From assembly GCF_003122215.1 (NCBI RefSeq), contig NZ_QEYD01000001.1:1-64000 (forward strand): a DNA stretch of 64,000 nt. Reading direction: 5' to 3'. The DNA is from Pararhodobacter marinus. GTDB lineage: Bacteria; Pseudomonadota; Alphaproteobacteria; Rhodobacterales; Rhodobacteraceae. Position 1 is the first letter of the stretch, and each line of letters starts with the position of its first letter. Position numbers and translations under genes: made by a program. Shown here in pieces: positions 43,446-50,828 of the stretch. The notes beneath the pieces were generated by a model. That model was not told the DNA's origin and made no database searches. It saw only the letters and a list, made by a program, of their open reading frames with translations.

Positions 43446-43968
43446 TCACGATAGGAAGTCGAAACTGGCTGCCGGATGGTTCTGCGCGAGGCCACGGGCG
43501 CGCAAAGAAGCGTCGGCGCCGGAGTAACCGGCCCTCAGAAGCAGGCGCTGTTCGTCAGGGGAGAACGGGTTCAGGCGGGTCCGCAGAGAAGCGGCAGCCA
43601 TAGCCTCCTCAGCAGTGAGCGGCAGAGCGTCCGGCACTGCATAGTGGGCTGATGCCGCATCGATACTCCAGTACGCTACCTGGCGTTGCCGACCATCATG
43701 ACCAGCGACTGGAAAAGCGATGACAAGCGCAATACGGGCCTGAAGACGCCGGACGGCTGCGGAATCCACGCCAGCCCACTCTATCACGCGTTCGCGAAGT
43801 TCTGCGACAAGATCAATGCCGCATTCGTGTAGCTGCTGCGCGAGCGCGTCGAGTGTCTGCGGCGCGTGTTGCAGCCGCCGCATGCCCTGGGGGGCAGCGC
43901 GCAAGGGGACGACTACGAACATCGGATCATTCTTGTTGCCGCCTTGCCTTACCACCTCGGTGACGATG
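43446..43968 (-). pseudogene. C-terminal fragment of a foreign gene, possibly patatin-like phospholipase
   Basis: About 170 codons are open on the reverse strand, ending normally at 43446 with HPAASFDFLS. The start is lost: the frame runs without a start into the fadB-like remnant at about 43968 (a GTG in [10 protein letters not shown] is the only candidate). The tail TRLNPFSPDEQRLLLRAGY then GADASLRARG resembles the end of patatin-like phospholipases, whose C-terminus usually has TRL...LINWGYA..DAALR; this is from memory and weak. Base composition is lower in G+C than the surroundings. Probably the 3' end of a horizontally acquired gene. Confidence 0.45.
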
Positions 43969-44714
43969 ATACGAGGTATTGGTGGCGAGGATGGCTTCCG
44001 CCGGCAGCACGGCATCGAGCCGAGCAAAGACCTCGCGCTTGACCGCCATGTCCTCGAACACCGCCTCGATGACCAGCGGGCAAGGAGCGAGGGCGGCGTA
44101 ATCCGTGCCGGTCTCCACCGGGCGCGCGAGCGTCGGAAGCGGCGGCGTCTGTGCCAGTTCACGTGCCAACGCACAGGCCTCGGTCAGCAGATCACCGGCA
44201 GCCAACCGGTCCACCAACCCCAAAGCCAGCGCCCTATCGGCGCCGATCGGCTTGCCCCCGTCGCCAGCGCAATCGCCGCCGCCATCGGCACCAGCAGCGG
44301 CAGCGGCACGGTACCGCCCGAGCCGGGAATGATCCCCAGCCCGACCTCGGGCAGCCCCAGCCGCGCGCCCGCAGTGGCGATCCGCGCGCGGCAGGCCATG
44401 GCCAGCTCCAGCCCGCCGCCCGGCGCAACGCCGCCGATGGCCGCGATCCAGGGCATCGGTGCGCCCTCGATGGCGGCAAGGAGATCGGGCAGGAAAGGTG
44501 TCAGGGGCTGACCCAACTCGCGGATATCGGCGCCGCCCACGAAGGCCCGACCGCGCCCGGTCAGCACCACCGCCGCCAGATCGCCCCGCGCCGAGAGGCT
44601 GCGGCAGGCCTCCAGCAGTTAAGCGCGCAGCGCCTGACCCAGGGCGTTCACCGGCGGATTGTCGAGCGTGACGATCGCCAGAGGTTCCGCGATCTCGATC
44701 GTGACCAGAGCCAT
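43969..44714 (-). pseudogene. Wrecked fadB/fadJ-like multifunctional beta-oxidation gene
   Basis: Reading from the ATG at 44714 ([20 protein letters not shown]), an enoyl-CoA hydratase domain can be followed: [30 protein letters not shown] (in part) and [17 protein letters not shown] with its catalytic Glu. Three lesions break it. An in-frame TAA at 44619-44621 (ALRA-stop-LLEACRS). A missing G in the run at 44255-44259, where the frame moves to [17 protein letters not shown]. Truncation at about 43969 within the dehydrogenase domain, just after [12 protein letters not shown] and ATNTSY. The remaining roughly 450 residues of a FadB-type protein are gone. Confidence 0.88.
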
Positions 44715-44858
44715 GGCCGCTTCCTTTTGGGGTTGGAGCTGTCTTCGCGGGCTGTATAGGGACCGGGGCCTTGGGCGTGACCCAACAATAGGTTGGGTCC
44801 GAAGGCAGGTGACATACGCTAGGGTCGGAGCAGCCGAGGCAACCGACAGGATTTGAGC

Positions 44859-45263
44859 ATGAGCCGCGAAGACCCGCCCCCGACGCAGGACAGCCCGACG
44901 ATCCGCACCATCGCCATGCCCGCCGACACGAACCCGGCCGGCGACATCTTCGGCGGCTGGCTTATGAGCCAGATGGACCTTGCCGCCGGCAATGTCGCGG
45001 CGCTGACCTCGGGAGGGCGCAGTGCCACTTTGTCCGTGGAAGGGATGATCTTCCACCGCCCGGTCAAGGTGGGGGATGAGGTCTCGCTCTATGCGCGGTT
45101 GGTGAAGGTGGGGCGGACCTCGATGGTGATCCATGTCGATGCCTGGCGCCGTCCGCGCCAATCGGCGCAAAGCGAGAAGGTCACCGAGGCCCGCTTCACC
45201 TTCGTCGCCCTCGATGCCGATGGGCGACCGACCCCGGTGCGCCCCGTCTCGCCGCAACCGTGA
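44859..45263 (+). CDS. YciA-type acyl-CoA thioesterase
   Basis: A 134-residue hotdog thioesterase with [26 protein letters not shown], where the Asn-x-x-G-D-x-F-G-G signature of the YciA/BACH family is exact and the Asp is catalytic. [16 protein letters not shown] is the second conserved segment. The ATG at 44859 has AGGA at seven-base spacing; a TTG two codons earlier is less likely. It hydrolyses short to long acyl-CoAs. It is separated from the tctBAC operon downstream by 116 bases, and is divergent from the fadB-like pseudogene. Confidence 0.9.
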   Translation: MSREDPPPTQDSPTIRTIAMPADTNPAGDIFGGWLMSQMDLAAGNVAALTSGGRSATLSVEGMIFHRPVKVGDEVSLYARLVKVGRTSMVIHVDAWRRPRQSAQSEKVTEARFTFVALDADGRPTPVRPVSPQP

Positions 45264-45379
45264 TCTAAGCGAAGCGTGGGGCTGGGCTGAGTAATAGTTG
45301 GTTCACACACGGCGCCCGGCGGGGGATTACACATCACAATTGCGGCTTGCCCTGCAGGCCCGTCCGGGAGGAGGAACCC

Positions 45380-45883
45380 ATGTCCGCTGAAATGCCCGAA
45401 CCGCCAGGCCGGCGGTTTGACGCCGAGATCATACGCCAACCCCTGCGGCTGCTGGAGATCATCGGCTGTGTCATCGTCATCGGTGTCTTCGGCTATTACC
45501 TGCGCGCCGCGCTGTCGCTGCCGGCGCCCTTCAACGACATGGATATCGGCGCGGGCGGTTTTCCCAAGCTGGTCGCCGTCGCCACCCTTGTCGCGACGGT
45601 TCTGGTAGCCCTGACCGCCATCGTGAAGAGCCTGCTGCGTCTTCCCTATACGCTGGTCGCGCTCAAGCGGCCGGTGATGGTACTGCTGGCGATGGTGGCG
45701 CTGGTGGTGCAGGCGCTGCTCTTTACCCGGATCGGCGCGCTGGCGACCACCGGCCTTTTCGCCCTGCTCACCATGCTGATCTGCGGCGAGCGTCGCCTGC
45801 CGCATCTGATCGCCTCGCCGGTCCTGCTGGTCGGTTTCATCTATCTGGTCTTTGTCGTCGCCTTCGGCGTGCGGCTTCCCTGA
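45380..45883 (+). CDS. tctB: Tripartite tricarboxylate transporter small subunit TctB
   Basis: A 167-residue membrane protein with four hydrophobic segments: residues about 26-44 (LLEIIGCVIVIGVFGYYL), 63-80, 92-110 and 120-160. GGAGGAGG precedes the ATG at 45380. The first extracytoplasmic loop FNDMDIGAGGFPKL is family-typical. It is part of the second complete TTT transporter, with order B-A-C like the first. The upstream region has an imperfect motif-like word at 45330-45342 (8 of 13). Confidence 0.87.
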   Translation: MSAEMPEPPGRRFDAEIIRQPLRLLEIIGCVIVIGVFGYYLRAALSLPAPFNDMDIGAGGFPKLVAVATLVATVLVALTAIVKSLLRLPYTLVALKRPVMVLLAMVALVVQALLFTRIGALATTGLFALLTMLICGERRLPHLIASPVLLVGFIYLVFVVAFGVRLP

Positions 45884-45893
45884 GGAGACAGTC

Positions 45894-47396
45894 ATGCTCG
45901 ACCATATTCTGCTTGGCTTTTCCGCCTTCGGAGACCCGATGATCTGGGCCGCTCTCGTCTTCGGGGCGCTCATGGGCTACCTGATCGGTGCCATTCCCGG
46001 CCTCGGCCCCAGCCTGGGCGTCGCCCTGCTGATCCCCTTCACCTACGGGCTCGACCCGGTGGTCTCCATCGTCGGGCTGGTGGCGCTCTATGCCGCGGCC
46101 GAATATGGCGGGGCGATCTCGGGCGTGCTGATCAACTCGCCGGGAACCGCCGCGGCGGTGGCCACCGCCTGGGACGGTTATCCGCTGACCAAGCAGGGCC
46201 GCGCCAGCGAAGCACTCGGCGTGTCGATCCTGGCCTCGGGCGTCGGCATCTTCCTGTCCACCGCCTTCCTGATCGCCACCGCGGTGCCATTGTCCGAATT
46301 CGCCTTGCGCTTCGGCCCGACCGAGTATTTCGCGCTGGCGCTGGTCGGCCTCAGTCTGGTCGCCGGCCTGTCCGAGGGCTCGCCCATGAAAGGCGCGGTC
46401 GCGATGGGGATCGGTCTGGCGCTGGCGACCATCGGGCTGGACGTGCAGACCGGCGTGCCGCGCTTCACAGGGGGTGAGCCCGAGTTCTTCGAGGGCCTGC
46501 CGCTGGTGCCGGTTCTCCTGGGCCTCTACGCGCTGTCGGAAGTGCTGATCATGATCGAGGACGGCCCGGCCGACAAGGTGCGCAACACCCTGCTCACCGG
46601 CGGCATGGCGGCGCCCTTCCGTCTGGTCGGCAAGCTCAAGGTCGTCATCCTGCGCAGCACGGTCATCGGCTATATCGTCGGCGTAATTCCCGGTGCTGGG
46701 GCCTCGATAGCCTCGTTCATCTCCTATGCCGTGAGCAAGCGCTTCTCGAAGACACCCGAGCTGTTCGGCAAGGGCGCCGTAGAAGGCGTGGCCTCGTCGG
46801 AATCCGCCAACAATTCGGCCGTCTCCGGGGCTCTCGCGCCGCTGCTGGCCCTGGGCATCCCGGGCTCGGCCACCACAGCGGTGCTGATCGGCGCCTTGAA
46901 CATCCACGGCATCCAGCCCGGCCCGCTGCTCTTCACCCGCAACCCCGAGATCCCCTACACGATCTTCGCCTCGCTCTGGATCGGGGTGCCGGTCATGGTG
47001 CTGATCGGGCTTCTGGGCATCCGCCTCTGGGCGCAGGTCGCCAATATCCCGCGCCCGGCAATCGCCGCCATCGTCGCCGGTATCTGCTTTGTCGGTGCCT
47101 ATGCCTCGGAAAACTCGATGTTCCCGGTCTGGGTCATGCTGGCCTGCGGCATCATGGGCTATGTGCTGCGCAAGATGCGCTTCCCGCTGGCCCCGGTGAT
47201 CCTGGCCATGGTGCTGGGCGAGATGATGGAGACCAATTTCCGCCGCGCCCTGATCACCGCGCGGGGCGACTGGACGGTGTTCTTCACCTCACCGCTGACC
47301 GTTGTCCTCCTCGTCGTGGCGGCTCTGGCCTTCCTTCTGCCGGGCATCGCCATCCTGCGCAGCCTCAGCCGCAGGGTCCGCCGCGCCCAGACCTAA
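45894..47396 (+). CDS. tctA: Tripartite tricarboxylate transporter large permease TctA
   Basis: A 500-residue polytopic membrane protein with GAIPGLGPSLGVALLIPFTYG, YGGAISGVLINSPGTAAAVAT and, in the second half, GVIPGAGASIASFISYAVSKR and SESANNSAVSGALAPLLALG, all TctA family landmarks. TGAGGAGACAGTC provides the ribosome site right after tctB. It carries the acid delivered by the following TctC. Sequence differs clearly from the TctA at 23231, so the two systems probably serve different substrates. Confidence 0.92.
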   Translation: MLDHILLGFSAFGDPMIWAALVFGALMGYLIGAIPGLGPSLGVALLIPFTYGLDPVVSIVGLVALYAAAEYGGAISGVLINSPGTAAAVATAWDGYPLTKQGRASEALGVSILASGVGIFLSTAFLIATAVPLSEFALRFGPTEYFALALVGLSLVAGLSEGSPMKGAVAMGIGLALATIGLDVQTGVPRFTGGEPEFFEGLPLVPVLLGLYALSEVLIMIEDGPADKVRNTLLTGGMAAPFRLVGKLKVVILRSTVIGYIVGVIPGAGASIASFISYAVSKRFSKTPELFGKGAVEGVASSESANNSAVSGALAPLLALGIPGSATTAVLIGALNIHGIQPGPLLFTRNPEIPYTIFASLWIGVPVMVLIGLLGIRLWAQVANIPRPAIAAIVAGICFVGAYASENSMFPVWVMLACGIMGYVLRKMRFPLAPVILAMVLGEMMETNFRRALITARGDWTVFFTSPLTVVLLVVAALAFLLPGIAILRSLSRRVRRAQT

Positions 47397-47504
47397 CATT
47401 AGGTAAGGCGCGGCCGGTCTAACCCTCAGTTCAACCCATCCGCCAACCCCGCCACTATCGCGCCGTGGGCCGGTTCTGGCCATCACATCCCGGGAGGAGA
47501 AACC

Positions 47505-48500
47505 ATGAAATTCGATACTTTGCGCCGCTCGATTCTCGCTGGCGCCGCAATGGCTGCCTTTCTGCACGTCGCACCTGTCGCCCATGCTCAGGAGACGGGG
47601 TGGCAGCCCGCGGGTCCCGTCACCTTCGCGCTGCATACGCGCCCCGGTGGCGGCACCGATGTCTTTGTCCGCACCCTGGCGCAATCCCTGGAGCCGATGA
47701 TCGGCCAGCCTGTCGTGATCAACAACCTGCCGGGCGGCGGCGGTGCCGTGCAGATGGCCAATGTCCGCGCAGCCGCACCCGACGGCCTGACCCTCGGCGT
47801 GAACACGGTGACCCATTTCACCGGCATGCTCACCAACCTGCAGGGTGTCTTCGCCCCTGATGACTTCGCCTGGATTGCGCTGTCGCAGGTCGACCCGATC
47901 CTGTTCTTCGCCGAAATCAATTCCGATCTGAACAGCATGACCGACCTTGTCGAGCGCGCCCGCGCCAATGAGGGCCAGGTCAATATCGGCGGTTTCGGCC
48001 CGGTCGGCTCGATGCAGAACATCGCCATGGAGATGCTCGAGGGTGAGACCGGCGTGACCTTCAACTGGGTCGCCTTCGAATCCACGCCCGACATCATCGC
48101 CGCCGTGCTGGGCGGGCATGTCGATGTCGGCGTGGCGAATCTGGGGCCGGCGCTGTCCTTCTTCGAGGCCGGGCGTCTGAAGGGTCTCGGCGTGCTGGGT
48201 GACGAGCGGCTCGATACACTGCCCGAGATGCAGACCTGGGCCGAACAAGGCTATGACGTGGACACGAGCTGGCTTCAGGTGCGCGGCGTCTTCGGCCCGG
48301 CAGATATGGATCCGGCACTGCAACAGCAGATCGCCGATGCGATCCATCAGGCGATGCAAGCCGAGGCCTATCAGCAATATGCCCGCGCCTCGGGTGTGCT
48401 GGACAGCGATTTCGGCCCGCAGGAATACACCGAATTCGTCGATGGACTGATGACGCTGGCCGAAGAGCAGCTGCAAGCCGCTGGCCTTCTGGGCAACTGA
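47505..48500 (+). CDS. tctC: TTT periplasmic receptor TctC (Bug family)
   Basis: A 331-residue secreted protein: signal peptide MKFDTLRRSILAGAAMAAFL then AHAQ-ETG, followed by VTFALHTRPGGGTDVFVRTL, in which the usual VPFPPGG loop is changed to HTRPGG. INNLPGGGGAVQMANV follows the family pattern. GGGAGGAG lies before the ATG, and GCCATCACATCCC (9 of 13 to the motif) overlaps the leader at 47479. The Arg in the ligand loop suggests a different or more anionic ligand than the other receptors. Confidence 0.9.
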   Translation: MKFDTLRRSILAGAAMAAFLHVAPVAHAQETGWQPAGPVTFALHTRPGGGTDVFVRTLAQSLEPMIGQPVVINNLPGGGGAVQMANVRAAAPDGLTLGVNTVTHFTGMLTNLQGVFAPDDFAWIALSQVDPILFFAEINSDLNSMTDLVERARANEGQVNIGGFGPVGSMQNIAMEMLEGETGVTFNWVAFESTPDIIAAVLGGHVDVGVANLGPALSFFEAGRLKGLGVLGDERLDTLPEMQTWAEQGYDVDTSWLQVRGVFGPADMDPALQQQIADAIHQAMQAEAYQQYARASGVLDSDFGPQEYTEFVDGLMTLAEEQLQAAGLLGN

Positions 48501-48509
48501 ACGACCCCG

Positions 48510-48566
48510 CCCCGCCCGCAAGCGGCGGGGTGGAATCCGGGGGCCCGTGCACCGACGCACGGGTCC
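48510..48566 (+). terminator. Two tandem GC hairpins after tctC
   Basis: First CCCCGCC / GGCGGGG (48510-48530), then CCCGTGC / GCACGGG extended by three further pairs (48541-48566). Neither is followed by a T-run, so read-through into the PrpD-family gene is likely; they may lower expression downstream or protect the tctC mRNA. Confidence 0.5.
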
Positions 48567-48590
48567 TCGACCCTGGCCTCCGGCGGAGAG

Positions 48591-49937
48591 ATGAGCGTGA
48601 CCAACCCCTTGCTGACATTCGCGGATCTCGCCCTTGGCTGGCACTCGCGCCCGCTGGACGAGGCGGTGCAGAAAGCGGTCCGGCACGCCTTGCTGGACTG
48701 GTTCGCCACAACCATCCCGGGCACGGTCCGCGCGCCCGCCACGCTCTTGGCCAATGCGGATATGGGCACCGGCAGCGGCGGGGCGATCTGCCTCACCTCG
48801 GGACGGGCGACCAGCCCGCGTCAGGCCGCTTTCGTCAATGCCGCGGCCAGCCATACTGTAGAATTCGACGACATTTTCCGCGACGGCGGCTACCATCCCG
48901 GCTCGCCCACCATCGCCGCCGCCTTGGCGCTGGCGCAAGACCGCAACCTGCCGCGCGAGGCGTTCGACCGCGCGGTGATCGCGGGCTATGAGGTCGGCTG
49001 CCGCCTCGCTTTGGCACTGCAACCGGCGCATTACGAATATTGGCATATCACCGCGACGCTGGGCACGATCGGCGCCGCCACATCCGCTGCGCTGCTTCTC
49101 GGTTGTGACCGGGATCAGATCGCGCATGCCATCGCCATCGCCAGCAGCTTTGCCGGCGGACACCAGCAGAACCTGCAGGGCGCCGGCACGGCCAAGGCGC
49201 TGCATCCCGGCCACGCGGCCGAGGCAGGCCTTCTCGCCGCCTATGCGGCAAGGGCCGGGGCGACCGGATCGCTGGACGCGCTGCACGGCCAGCACGGCTA
49301 TGCCGCCGCCACCGGCGCCGGAACCGGCAATTGGGAGGCGGCCTTCGCCGGGGCCGGTGACTGGACGCCGATCACCCGCATGACCGTCAAGATCCATGGC
49401 TGCTGCGGCCATGTCTTCCCCGCGCTCGACGGGATCGGGGCGCTGCGCCAACAGCACGGCTTTGCGTTTGAGGATATCGAAGCGCTGCTTGTCGAGGGCT
49501 ACGGCGCCACGAAATCCATGTGCGACCGCCCGGACCCGCAGGGCGCGCAAGAGGCGCGCTTCAGCCTGCAATACTGCCTCGCCGCCCAGCTCGTCTTGAG
49601 GAGCGTGCGGCTCGATGCCTTCGAAGAGGCCGCGTTGACCAATTCAAATATCCGGGCGCTGATGCGGCGCATCAAGGTCGAGAGGGCCGAGGATCTGGCC
49701 GCCGCGTATCCAGCCCGCCGCATGGCAAGGCTTCATCTGCGGCTGAAGGACGGGCGTGCCCTCGACCATTTCCAGCCCTCGCGCAAGGGCGACCCCGAGG
49801 ATCCGGTCACACCAGCGGAACTGGTCGCGAAGTTCGACGAACTCGCCGGCTCGGTGCTGGACGCTGCCTCGGTCGAGGCCCTGCGGTTCCGCATCCTCGA
49901 CGACGATCATCTGCCAGCGGGCCTGCGCCCCCTGTGA
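48591..49937 (+). CDS. MmgE/PrpD family protein (2-methylcitrate dehydratase-like)
   Basis: A 448-residue protein. FVNAAASHTVEFDDIF is the family's active-site helix (Asp-Asp), followed by HPGSPTIAAALALAQ, AIAIASSFAGG and KIHGCCGHVFPALDG. Family members dehydrate methylcitrate or related hydroxy-tricarboxylates, or act on cis-aconitate and itaconate. No prpB or prpC is near, so it need not belong to propionate metabolism; position between a carboxylate transporter and a CoA ligase suggests a hydroxy-di- or tricarboxylate substrate. It ends before a good terminator. Confidence 0.87.
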   Translation: MSVTNPLLTFADLALGWHSRPLDEAVQKAVRHALLDWFATTIPGTVRAPATLLANADMGTGSGGAICLTSGRATSPRQAAFVNAAASHTVEFDDIFRDGGYHPGSPTIAAALALAQDRNLPREAFDRAVIAGYEVGCRLALALQPAHYEYWHITATLGTIGAATSAALLLGCDRDQIAHAIAIASSFAGGHQQNLQGAGTAKALHPGHAAEAGLLAAYAARAGATGSLDALHGQHGYAAATGAGTGNWEAAFAGAGDWTPITRMTVKIHGCCGHVFPALDGIGALRQQHGFAFEDIEALLVEGYGATKSMCDRPDPQGAQEARFSLQYCLAAQLVLRSVRLDAFEEAALTNSNIRALMRRIKVERAEDLAAAYPARRMARLHLRLKDGRALDHFQPSRKGDPEDPVTPAELVAKFDELAGSVLDAASVEALRFRILDDDHLPAGLRPL

Positions 49938-49961
49938 CCTCAGACACCGCCGCCGCCCCAT

Positions 49962-49983
49962 AGGGGCGACAGCCCCTCATTTT
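49962..49983 (+). terminator. Rho-independent terminator after the PrpD-family gene
   Basis: AGGGGC pairs with GCCCCT across a GACA loop and is followed by CATTTTC. A short but well-formed intrinsic terminator on the plus strand; the crotonase 7 gene begins 38 bases later and may have its own promoter or depend on read-through. Confidence 0.7.
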
Positions 49984-50020
49984 CACGACGGCCGGATGAC
50001 GGCAGATGGAAGGAAGACGC

Positions 50021-50821
50021 ATGGATATTGTAGCCCAAGACTACTCATACCTTCTGGTTTCGGACCTCAACGGGGTCCGCACCATTACCCTGAACCGCCC
50101 CGAGGTCCGCAACGCCATCCATGACGCCATGCGTGCCGAGCTGATCGACGCCTTCGCCCAGGCCGAGGCCGATACCGCGGTCAAGGCGATCATCATGACC
50201 GGCGCCGGCAAGGGCTTCTGTTCGGGCGGCGATATCGGCGGGATGCGGGCGCGGTTGGATGCGCCGCAGGATCAGGTCGCCTTCAACGGCTGGAAGCGCC
50301 AGAAGAGCACCCATCGCGGCGTGGCGGCCATTCACGGGGTTTCCAAGCCGGTGATCGCCGCCGTCAACGGCGCGGCCTTCGGGCTGGGGCTGGACATGGC
50401 GCTGGCCTGCGATTTTATCATCGCCGCCGAGGGTGTGAAACTGTCAATGAGCTTCATCAAGCGTGGTCTCGTCTCGGATGGGGGCGGGATGTATTTCCTG
50501 CCGCGTCGCGTTGGCCTGTCGCGCGCCAAGGAGCTGATCTTCTCGGCCCGCATCGTCGAGACCCCCGAGGCTTTGGCCATCGGCATGATCGACCGCTGCG
50601 TGGCACCCGAAGCGCTGGCCGAGGCCGCGCAGGCTTGGGCCGAGCAGTTGAGTTTCGGCTCTTCGACCGCGCTGGCGCTGAGCAAGCAGATCCTCGACAA
50701 GACCTTCGAATCCAGCGACGAGCAGGTCTTTGCGCTCGGTCGCGAGGCGCAGGCGATCTGCTACACGACGGCCGAACATCGCGCCTCCGTCGAAGCCTTC
50801 CTCAACAAGACCGCGAAGTGA
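50021..50821 (+). CDS. Enoyl-CoA hydratase/isomerase family protein (crotonase 7)
   Basis: A 266-residue crotonase; the ATG at 50021 has AAGGAAG close upstream and is preferred over one 15 bases earlier. It shows RPEVRNAIH, GFCSGGDIGGM, NGAAFGLGLDMA. The first catalytic Glu is Phe (MSFIKRG), GLVSDGGG provides Asp, and the second Glu is kept (RAKELIFSA), the same pattern as crotonase 5. It is followed after seven bases by ligase 3. Isomerase or hydratase, not resolved. Confidence 0.85.
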   Translation: MDIVAQDYSYLLVSDLNGVRTITLNRPEVRNAIHDAMRAELIDAFAQAEADTAVKAIIMTGAGKGFCSGGDIGGMRARLDAPQDQVAFNGWKRQKSTHRGVAAIHGVSKPVIAAVNGAAFGLGLDMALACDFIIAAEGVKLSMSFIKRGLVSDGGGMYFLPRRVGLSRAKELIFSARIVETPEALAIGMIDRCVAPEALAEAAQAWAEQLSFGSSTALALSKQILDKTFESSDEQVFALGREAQAICYTTAEHRASVEAFLNKTAK

Positions 50822-50828
50822 GCCGCCG

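Noticed and set aside
43246-43603. Small open frames in the AT-richer gap
   Set aside because: No ribosome site, no recognisable family and overlapping frames on both strands; treated as non-coding.
44619-45257. A reverse-strand frame antisense to the YciA thioesterase
   Set aside because: It is a G+C-driven shadow except for its last 31 codons, which are the start of the fadB-like pseudogene.
47289-49571. A 760-codon reverse open frame across tctC and the PrpD-family gene
   Set aside because: Low-complexity Arg/Gly/Ala composition and no motifs; both plus-strand genes are well supported.
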